Source: Flavobacteriaceae bacterium (GTDB lineage: Bacteria; Bacteroidota; Bacteroidia; Flavobacteriales; Flavobacteriaceae). From it: 5,632 bases of DNA. The notes under the pieces were generated by a model. It was not told the origin of the DNA. It searched no databases and worked only from the letters and a program-made list of their open reading frames with translations. Where the stretch lies: contig CANHBE010000182.1 in NCBI GenBank assembly GCA_947458575.1, positions 1-5,632 of the forward strand, in the 5' to 3' direction. The position numbers and the translations under genes are program-made. Of the stretch, positions 1 to 5,632 are shown one piece after another (position 1 is the first letter of the stretch; each line of letters begins with the position of its first letter).

Positions 1-654
1 ATTTACTTGTTTATTTTTATCGATAGAATAATGGCCTGGTCATCAGGTATCAATGGGAATCTGCCATTTTTAGTGTACTTTGAAAAGAATTACGAGCTTG
101 GAATGGACTTGGCCATTCTTGTTTTTCTTCTACTTGCTGGCGTTTTGGAATATAGTATTGCATCTTTCACCAGATTTATTGATATTGGCCAAAAAATTAC
201 TGATCATAGAACACCGGAGGTATTCAATAATCAATTGCGTAAGATGTATTGGCAGCAGATTGCTATGCTTTTCTTGACTGGAGGATTAGCTTTCGTGTTT
301 ATATATTTTATTATCAACGCCTCTTGGGGTTTCGAAGGACAGTTTAATGAAACACTGGTTCAATTGAGCATTAAGGTATGTGTTATTGGCGGAATGGGAT
401 ACGTGTTATTGGCATGGGGCATGTTGAATTCTCTATACCTTTTTACACTAGGACAATCCAAGAAGCCTCTGAAAGCTATCATATACGCCTGTGCAAGCAA
501 TATTCTTTTGGGGTTTATTTTAAGCAGATTCTTGGCTTACGAATACAGCGTTGTTGGCATGTTGGTAGGAGCTGCAATTTTTGTAGCCTTAACGATAAAA
601 GCAATGATCAAATACTTTAATAATCTAGATTATTACTACTATGCAGCGTATTAA
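1..654 (+). CDS. pelG: PelG-like exopolysaccharide transporter, C-terminal part (5' end outside window)
   Basis: The reading frame is open from base 1 and ends at TAA 652-654, giving the last 217 residues; the true start lies upstream. At least five hydrophobic membrane segments are visible, at about residues 35-55, 86-105, 124-148, 159-178 and 182-202, followed by a short Tyr-rich tail (LDYYYYAAY). In the Pseudomonas Pel system PelG is an inner-membrane protein of roughly 450 residues, related to the MOP/polysaccharide flippase superfamily, that works with the glycosyltransferase PelF to polymerise and move the GalNAc-rich polymer across the inner membrane. About half of such a protein is present here. 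The identification rests on the membrane layout, the Tyr-rich C-terminus that I recall from PelG homologues, and the PelA-like hydrolase and deacetylase genes directly downstream. A generic Wzx/MATE-type flippase is the main alternative. The pelF gene would be expected upstream, outside the window. Confidence 0.8.
   Translation: MYLFIFIDRIMAWSSGINGNLPFLVYFEKNYELGMDLAILVFLLLAGVLEYSIASFTRFIDIGQKITDHRTPEVFNNQLRKMYWQQIAMLFLTGGLAFVFIYFIINASWGFEGQFNETLVQLSIKVCVIGGMGYVLLAWGMLNSLYLFTLGQSKKPLKAIIYACASNILLGFILSRFLAYEYSVVGMLVGAAIFVALTIKAMIKYFNNLDYYYYAAY
618..635. repeat. Perfect 18-bp palindrome at the pelG/hydrolase junction
   Basis: The sequence taataatctagattatta equals its own reverse complement over all 18 bases. 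It lies inside the last codons of pelG (encoding about Asn-Asn-Leu-Asp-Tyr-Tyr) and ends five bases before the ATG at 641 of the hydrolase gene. It is AT-rich and has no loop, so as RNA it would form only a weak hairpin. It could be a protein-binding site, or it could be chance produced by Asn and Tyr codons. The symmetry is seen directly; any function is unproven. Confidence 0.4.
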
Positions 655-1447
655 GATTCTTTTGGTTATTGTTCCACTGCTCATACTTTTTAATTCTTTT
701 CAGGATAACATGGAAAAAAGCGACGTATTATTTTGTTACGGAAAAATTAATCCAAGTTTGGTCAAGGACTACAAGTACGCAATTCTTGAATCGAAGAATT
801 TTACAAAAAAGGATGTAACCAAAATGAGGTCTCAAAATGATAAAGTATTCGCCTACATTAGTTTAGGCGAGATTAATCAATATTCTTCTCATTTTGCATC
901 GCTTCAAAAGTATACCATTGGCAAGAATAATATTTGGAACAGCTATTACATTGATCTCACCTCTAAAAAGGCTAACGAAATTCTAATGAAGATGGTTGAT
1001 GAACTATTTTCCTTCGGTTACGACGGACTTTTTCTGGACAACATTGACAATTTCACCATATACGGACCTCAAAAGGATCAAACCAAAAATGTCATTGATT
1101 TAATCAAACAGATTAAGGAGAAGTATCCAAAAAAGATGTTCATCCAAAATGCAGGTCTGGATTTAGCGGAAGAAACTTCACGATATATTGATATTATTGC
1201 TATTGAATCTATTGCAACCAGTTATGACTTCAAATCAAAGACTTGTAATTTAAGTGAACTGGCCATGTTTGAATCTAAACTCGATAGAATCAACTCGATT
1301 AGTGGAACATATTCTATTCCTTTTATTCTTATTGAATACGCTGACTCCTATGAGCTTGCCGAAAAAGTGAAGAAGAGGATCGGTGAAACCGGCTACCCTG
1401 TTTTTATAGGTAACATCGATTTGCAAACCTTTCCTAAACTAAAATAG
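641..1447 (+). CDS. Exported endo-alpha-1,4-polygalactosaminidase-like hydrolase (GH114/GH166; PelA hydrolase-domain equivalent)
   Basis: The 268-residue product has a hydrophobic N-terminus (residues 4-19) with basic residues before it, so it is a signal peptide or membrane anchor; there is no lipobox Cys. The rest matches one (beta/alpha)8 barrel of the TM1410/GH114 type: LFCYGKIN near 30, VFAYISLGEIN (69-79, Glu77), YYIDLT (102-107), GYDGLFLDNID (126-136, Asp128/133/136), FIQNAG (167-172), DIIAIES (184-190, Glu189), FILIEYAD (228-235) and a final GNID strand. Asp133 or Asp128 and Glu189 are the likely acidic active-site residues by position. In Pseudomonas this domain forms the N-terminus of PelA and cleaves the alpha-1,4-linked galactosamine-containing Pel polymer. 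Here it stands alone at about the length of that domain. The start at 641 overlaps pelG by 14 nt in another frame; the next ATG, at 710, would remove the export signal. No clear Shine-Dalgarno site precedes it. The fold is confident; the exact substrate is inferred from context. Confidence 0.85.
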   Translation: MQRIKILLVIVPLLILFNSFQDNMEKSDVLFCYGKINPSLVKDYKYAILESKNFTKKDVTKMRSQNDKVFAYISLGEINQYSSHFASLQKYTIGKNNIWNSYYIDLTSKKANEILMKMVDELFSFGYDGLFLDNIDNFTIYGPQKDQTKNVIDLIKQIKEKYPKKMFIQNAGLDLAEETSRYIDIIAIESIATSYDFKSKTCNLSELAMFESKLDRINSISGTYSIPFILIEYADSYELAEKVKKRIGETGYPVFIGNIDLQTFPKLK

Positions 1448-1455
1448 CAGTAGCC

Positions 1456-3432
1456 ATGATGTTTCTTACAAGTTCAATATTGATGGGGTTTATACGGCTT
1501 TGCTGTATATTACTGTTCTTATTCTACTTGAATAGAAAATTTGTTAATGTGACGAAGCATGTTCACTTTATGGATTTTATTGTGGTGAACTGGTTTCGTT
1601 ATGCCAGCGTGCTTGTTTCTGTTATTTTTGTTTTGGTTGAAGCCAGTGCATACAATCTTTTCAATTGTTTCTTTGTTTTTGGGCTTCTTATGGCAGTTGA
1701 TATTATCGGTTACGAAAATCTAAAAAATCCCAAGCGGTATTTTAGAACGCATATTCGTAGCGGACTTCTTTCTTTTCTTCGTAACGTAGAGAATAAGAGA
1801 TCATTTTGGGATTGGTTTTCATTAGATCGGACCAAAAAGAAGAACGACAATAATAATTTCATCCTGATCTTAACAATCCTAATTGGTGTCATAACATTTT
1901 TGAGTCGATATTATTTTGTCATCTACGATAATTATTCCCTTTCGGATGCTTGGATTTACGATTTAAATAAGGTAATTCAGTTCGACAACCAATATTGGTT
2001 TACCTACGAATTGGCCACAGATGGTGAATTAGCGATTGTAAATTTTTATGCTAAGATCACCGATGTAAGTCCGGAAATTGGACTACAAGTTATTGCCATT
2101 CTAGAATCAACTTTATTGGCAGTGATCATTTTTTGGACAATCAACAAATTGACGCCATCCAAGTTTATCGCACCTACAATTGCAGCCTTGTTCTTTAGTT
2201 TGGTGTACGTCTTAACACCGTTGAATGTTTACTTTTTGTTGAAAGGAAATCCAACTTTTCTTGCGTTGACATTCGCGATTCCTGCTTTTGTGTTTTACTT
2301 AAAACCTAAATTATTTCCGGTTTCAAATACAAGTTATTATTTTAGTTACTTTTTTCTATTTTGCGCCATTGGACTGATAGACTTATTTACGCTTTTTATT
2401 CTTTCCCCACCGCTACTTTTTATCGGTTTTGTTTTCTCAAGAGTGCGAGACAAACGTAAAAATTTCCTAGCTATTTGTGGATATCTTTCAGCCATGATTG
2501 TTCTTTACGTAGTGTATTATTATGCTTGCTACTATCAAAGAGCAGATTTGTTTGAGTATTTGCAAAATAATTTGCTTTCCATTAGTTCCTATACCTACGT
2601 GCCTCAGCTGATACTTCCTTACAGTGAGATCATTCGTTATGCACAAATTTCTACTGCTGTTGGTCTTATAATAGTGTTACTTTTGGTAGTGATTAGAAAA
2701 GAGAATTGGAGACCAACCATAACGCTTTATCTTTATTTCAATTTCGTGATAATGCTGACCTTTATTAAAAGTGAGTGGTTGGATATTGATATGCTAAATA
2801 ATTCAATCTCGGTAATGCTCCCAATTATCTTGGGACTTCACATTGCAATATTAAGTAGATTACTCAATTTTGCATTGAAGCGCTTTGAAAAATACAGTCC
2901 GATTACAGTTGCGATGATTTTTGCAGCTATGCTTTACTTTTCTTATACTCTTCAAGAAAAAAGCATCAATTCGCTGACTGTTTCTGATCAAACACCAAAA
3001 CAAATTCTAGATGCATATGATAAGATTTCACAAACTTTTTTCAAGAATTCTTATTGTGTTGTAAATGATCCTGCTACACAGGTCATAAGTCAGAATTCTC
3101 ACTTTTTTATGAACTATGAGTTTTTTCTGAACGATTATCCTACAATCGATTCAATCAACACAAAACATAGAAAAGAGCCTGACTTTCTGGTTAAAAATCC
3201 TGAGTATTCATTGTCTAAAAGCGTCTTGGTTTTCGTACTGAATGAGAAAGCAATAGATGAATCGAATATTTTTGCAGAGAATAAACAACTTCAGAACGAT
3301 CTGATTGAAAACATTAATCTGCTTAACAAAAGAGGAAGACGTGTTAATCTTTTTTATGACAGTGAAGTTCTTAGGGTATATGAGATTGTTAATGAACCCG
3401 GAGAAAGCAAGACGTCTGATTTGATATTTTAG
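1456..3432 (+). CDS. Large multi-spanning membrane protein of unknown function, GT-C-like layout, Pel-locus associated
   Basis: I do not recognise this 658-residue protein. It has about 12-13 hydrophobic segments, near residues 4-25, 41-62, 66-84, 134-156, 207-228, 236-258, 264-282, 293-317, 337-359, 397-413, 421-437, 449-470 and 481-498. A basic, Trp-containing hydrophilic loop covers 85-133. A polar loop at about 157-206 contains several acidic residues (Asp158, Asp164, Asp169, Asp177, Glu185, Asp189, Glu191). A non-membrane domain of about 160 residues closes the protein (499-658). An acidic loop after an early membrane helix, many helices and a C-terminal soluble domain resemble GT-C glycosyltransferases that use lipid-linked sugars, but I see no diagnostic motif, so this is only a structural suggestion. 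There are no visible GAF/GGDEF features of PelD or TPR features of PelE/PelB. The start is ATG 1456; a second ATG follows at 1459 and either could be used. It begins 8 nt after the hydrolase stop and ends 2 nt before the deacetylase start, so it belongs to the same operon. Confidence 0.85.
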   Translation: MMFLTSSILMGFIRLCCILLFLFYLNRKFVNVTKHVHFMDFIVVNWFRYASVLVSVIFVLVEASAYNLFNCFFVFGLLMAVDIIGYENLKNPKRYFRTHIRSGLLSFLRNVENKRSFWDWFSLDRTKKKNDNNNFILILTILIGVITFLSRYYFVIYDNYSLSDAWIYDLNKVIQFDNQYWFTYELATDGELAIVNFYAKITDVSPEIGLQVIAILESTLLAVIIFWTINKLTPSKFIAPTIAALFFSLVYVLTPLNVYFLLKGNPTFLALTFAIPAFVFYLKPKLFPVSNTSYYFSYFFLFCAIGLIDLFTLFILSPPLLFIGFVFSRVRDKRKNFLAICGYLSAMIVLYVVYYYACYYQRADLFEYLQNNLLSISSYTYVPQLILPYSEIIRYAQISTAVGLIIVLLLVVIRKENWRPTITLYLYFNFVIMLTFIKSEWLDIDMLNNSISVMLPIILGLHIAILSRLLNFALKRFEKYSPITVAMIFAAMLYFSYTLQEKSINSLTVSDQTPKQILDAYDKISQTFFKNSYCVVNDPATQVISQNSHFFMNYEFFLNDYPTIDSINTKHRKEPDFLVKNPEYSLSKSVLVFVLNEKAIDESNIFAENKQLQNDLIENINLLNKRGRRVNLFYDSEVLRVYEIVNEPGESKTSDLIF

Positions 3433-3434
3433 GC

Positions 3435-3524
3435 ATGACAAGTAAAACTACATTTCGTACTCTTTCATTATTCATGTCTTTGATGATTGGATTATTCTTT
3501 ACTAGTTGTGAAGGATTGGATGAT
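3435..3524 (+). other. Lipoprotein signal peptide with acidic residues after the lipid-anchored Cys
   Basis: This region encodes the first 30 residues of the deacetylase. The predicted cleavage is before Cys25, within F-F-T-S-C. The residues after Cys are Glu-Gly-Leu-Asp-Asp-Trp. In several Bacteroidota, a short acidic patch just after the lipid-anchored Cys acts as a lipoprotein export signal that carries the protein to the outer face of the outer membrane. The patch here is similar in nature but does not exactly match any consensus I can recall, so surface exposure is a possibility only; outer-membrane anchoring is more secure. Confidence 0.6.
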
Positions 3525-5632
3525 TGGTCAGATTTAAAAGCTATTGAGCTCTTTAACAACAAAGCTGAGAACTCAAAAAGTGGTACTTTTCGGCGTTATG
3601 AAAAACCAGGAGTGAGTTCACAGCCGGTCATTCAATCGATCTATGATCCAAGTTCTAAATTTAGCAAGTCGTATAACGAACACATAAGAAAAGTATGTGA
3701 CTACACGAAATTACCTTTTTATTGTGTGACTACCACTAGTTGGAATGCAAGTCTCAAGATTGCACCAACAACCAGAGTAATCATGATCTATGATACTAAG
3801 AAACTTAATGATGCATCAATAGAGGTCTTATTAAATTTTGTTGCAAAGGGAGGAACCCTGTTTTTGCCCTTTGCTAGTGAGGACAAGAGAATGGGTTTTC
3901 TGCTTGGTTTTAAACCTGAAGCTGAATATGGCACCGATGTAAAGGCTGCAGGCTTATATTTTAACACACCATTCTTTCCGAATATGAAAGGGAAGTCTAT
4001 ATTAACAGATACAAAACTTTTTGGATTCTCAGGACAAAATTTTTCGAAGAAAGTTAAAATTTTGGCTACAGCTGCTAATAATCCAAGTTGTCCAACGATT
4101 GTTGAGAATTCGATAGGAGAGGGGAAGGTTATTTTATATAATACTTCCGGCGATTTTTCCAAGGCTGATCGGGGATTACTTTTTGCCGGAATTCTTAAAG
4201 GATTGGAAGGTATTCCGTATCCAATTGCAAATGCATCAACTATTTTCTTAGATGATTTTCCCTCACCGCAGTACGATATTATTGCTGAACCTATAAAGTC
4301 AGAGATGAACATAACAACATCCGATTATGTTCAAAAAGTTTGGTGGCCTGATATGCGTGAATTAGCGAAAGAGTTTAAAATTCCTTATGCAGCAATGCTT
4401 ACTTTTGACTACCGAAACAAGATCTATCCACCATTTACCTTAGATCAATGGAATCTCAAGAAAATATCAACGAAAGTTAAAAGTAAAGACAAAGTTGAAT
4501 CATTACCTGACTGGCTTGTTAATGATGTGAAGAAAAATGGACACGAACTTGCTTTCCATGGGTACAATCACGTTTCATTATTAAAAAAGCTTTGGAAAAA
4601 TCCGAAGTTTATCGAAACTTCAATGGGTACTGTGAAGAAAAAGTGGAAGCTAAGTGATTATGGGAATCTTCCTGTAACTTATGTTCCGCCATCAAATGAT
4701 ATTGATCGTATGGGATTACGTGAATTACAAAAATCTATGCCATCGATAGAATATATGTGTAGTCTGTATATTGGGATCTTAGAAGACGGTGGTGACCGTG
4801 AGTTTGACTACGATCCATTCGAACCTAATTTCTTTGATTTCCCCAGAATATCTAGTGGTTTCTACATGAGTAATGATGAAAAATATACTATTGAGTCTAT
4901 GTACTTGTACACAGGAATTTGGACACACTTTGTTCATCCTGATGATGTATACCAGATTCCAGCTACTGCCGACAAACGAGCGGCTGGTTATTCGCTCAGA
5001 AACCAGCATACATTAGGATGGCGCAAAACGAAAAATTCAGATAAGGCCTTATTACCTGAGTTTAGAAGCTATATCAAACAACTTACAACTGCCTATCCTC
5101 AGTTAAGATTTGTTGATGGAGGTGTAGGAGGAGACTTAACGATGAATTGGCGAGCATCCCGTTTTTCACACAAGTCTGAAAAAGGATTGTACACTGTTCA
5201 GGAAATTAAATCTCAGGACTCAGGTAAGAAATATTGGTTTATGTATAGTAGTCCGACGAATGCGGAAAAAATAGAGTCTCAACTAAGAAGTCAATCAGTA
5301 CTGTTTGGCAAGACTCCTATTATGGACGGATATCTGTATTCTGTTTATACCAATAAATCCAAATTAATATCGGTAGATGTATTGTATAAAGCACCGAAAG
5401 AAAAAGCAAAGGAAATAGCCATAATGAATATGGTTAAGGCAGATTTTGCCAAGTTTAAACTCGATGTAAAGGAGTTTTTGTCGGGCGGTGATTGGTCAGC
5501 AGATTACGAAAAGAAGTTAAAGCTAGAAATGGAAGCATTGAAGAACAAACTGCTTTCAAATCCTGAAATTAACGCAAAAGACTGGAACACCTATGCAGAT
5601 TATATGGCATCCATCAATAAAGGAGGCGAAAT
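3435..5632 (+). CDS. DUF2194-like lipoprotein polysaccharide deacetylase (PelA deacetylase equivalent), C-terminus outside window
   Basis: The frame is open from ATG 3435 through the right edge, giving 732 residues without a stop. Residues 1-25 form a lipoprotein signal: basic start, hydrophobic stretch LSLFMSLMIGLFF, then T-S-Cys25, followed by acidic EGLDD. Residues about 85-260 look like a Rossmann/class I amidotransferase-like domain (TRVIMIYD, then a GGTLFLPF turn). A CE4-like deacetylase domain follows: FLDDF with Asp273/Asp274 (base and metal ligand positions), HELAFHGYNH with His375 and His379 (metal-binding HxxxH), YVPPSN (416-421), and WTHFVHPDD (496-504) with His498/His501. This order of domains matches PelA after its hydrolase domain. 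PelA partly deacetylates GalNAc in the Pel polymer, which affects export and cationic charge. After about residue 600 come a further strand-rich part and a helical, Lys/Glu-rich tail (about 660-725). ATG 3435 is 2 nt after the previous stop and is the start that keeps the signal peptide. Family and fold are well supported; the substrate is inferred from neighbours. Confidence 0.82.
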   Translation, partial: MTSKTTFRTLSLFMSLMIGLFFTSCEGLDDWSDLKAIELFNNKAENSKSGTFRRYEKPGVSSQPVIQSIYDPSSKFSKSYNEHIRKVCDYTKLPFYCVTTTSWNASLKIAPTTRVIMIYDTKKLNDASIEVLLNFVAKGGTLFLPFASEDKRMGFLLGFKPEAEYGTDVKAAGLYFNTPFFPNMKGKSILTDTKLFGFSGQNFSKKVKILATAANNPSCPTIVENSIGEGKVILYNTSGDFSKADRGLLFAGILKGLEGIPYPIANASTIFLDDFPSPQYDIIAEPIKSEMNITTSDYVQKVWWPDMRELAKEFKIPYAAMLTFDYRNKIYPPFTLDQWNLKKISTKVKSKDKVESLPDWLVNDVKKNGHELAFHGYNHVSLLKKLWKNPKFIETSMGTVKKKWKLSDYGNLPVTYVPPSNDIDRMGLRELQKSMPSIEYMCSLYIGILEDGGDREFDYDPFEPNFFDFPRISSGFYMSNDEKYTIESMYLYTGIWTHFVHPDDVYQIPATADKRAAGYSLRNQHTLGWRKTKNSDKALLPEFRSYIKQLTTAYPQLRFVDGGVGGDLTMNWRASRFSHKSEKGLYTVQEIKSQDSGKKYWFMYSSPTNAEKIESQLRSQSVLFGKTPIMDGYLYSVYTNKSKLISVDVLYKAPKEKAKEIAIMNMVKADFAKFKLDVKEFLSGGDWSADYEKKLKLEMEALKNKLLSNPEINAKDWNTYADYMASINKGGE

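Noticed and set aside
80..620. Two plus-strand open frames (80-277 and 378-620) in another frame inside pelG
   Set aside because: They are shifted frames of a continuous transporter gene and their products show no family features.
1710..1892. Minus-strand open frame of 60 codons
   Set aside because: It is antisense to the cytoplasmic loop of the membrane protein gene, and its composition is as expected from the complement of AT-rich codons.
1456..3432. Assignment of the membrane protein as PelD or PelE
   Set aside because: No GAF or degenerate GGDEF domain (PelD) and no TPR pattern (PelE) is visible, and the number of membrane helices is far higher than in either.
641..3435. The split PelA as a broken, frameshifted gene
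   Set aside because: The two parts are separated by a complete 658-codon gene, each has its own export signal and start, and key acidic and histidine residues are kept, so this is an arrangement of intact genes and not a pseudogene.
3208..3441. Minus-strand open frame of 77 codons across the junction of the membrane protein and deacetylase genes
   Set aside because: Both overlapped plus-strand genes are well supported, and the product shows no motif or signal of its own.
3788..4312. Open reading frame of 174 codons on the minus strand
   Set aside because: It lies wholly inside the deacetylase lipoprotein gene, which has a signal peptide and recognisable domains; the minus-strand product has no recognisable domain or supporting context.
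4779..5009. Minus-strand open frame of 76 codons
   Set aside because: It is antisense to the deacetylase segment that encodes the conserved WTHFVHPDD motif; there is no independent coding evidence.

Overview
The window is a tightly packed, all-plus-strand stretch of an AT-rich bacterial genome. It is probably from a member of the Bacteroidota: the start codons lack clear Shine-Dalgarno sequences, the lipoprotein signal ends in a short Ser-Cys lipobox, and the proteins are rich in Asn, Lys, Ile, Phe and Tyr. The phylum call is an inference from these traits, not from a marker gene.

The four genes look like the middle of one operon for making, trimming and deacetylating a Pel-like exopolysaccharide. 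In order they are: (1) the C-terminal half of a PelG-type membrane transporter, entering from the left edge and stopping at 654; (2) a small exported glycoside hydrolase of the endo-alpha-1,4-polygalactosaminidase type (GH114/GH166, like the N-terminal domain of PelA), overlapping pelG by 14 nt; (3) a 658-residue multi-spanning membrane protein that I cannot assign to a known Pel protein, with a GT-C-like layout and a C-terminal soluble domain; (4) a large lipoprotein with a Rossmann/amidotransferase-like domain followed by a CE4-like polysaccharide deacetylase domain (DUF2194-like, resembling the rest of PelA), running off the right edge.

Together, genes 2 and 4 cover the domains that Pseudomonas PelA carries in one chain (hydrolase, Rossmann-like domain, deacetylase). 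PelA therefore appears to be split in two here, with an unrelated membrane gene between the halves. Gene spacing is -14, +8 and +2 nt, so co-transcription and possible translational coupling are likely. No promoter, terminator, RNA gene, mobile element or CRISPR array is visible, and no stretch over 300 bases lacks a gene. PelB, PelC, PelD, PelE and PelF equivalents are not in the window and could lie on either side.

The least explained items are the membrane protein between the PelA halves, the possible surface-export signal on the deacetylase lipoprotein, and a perfect 18-bp palindrome just before the hydrolase start codon.
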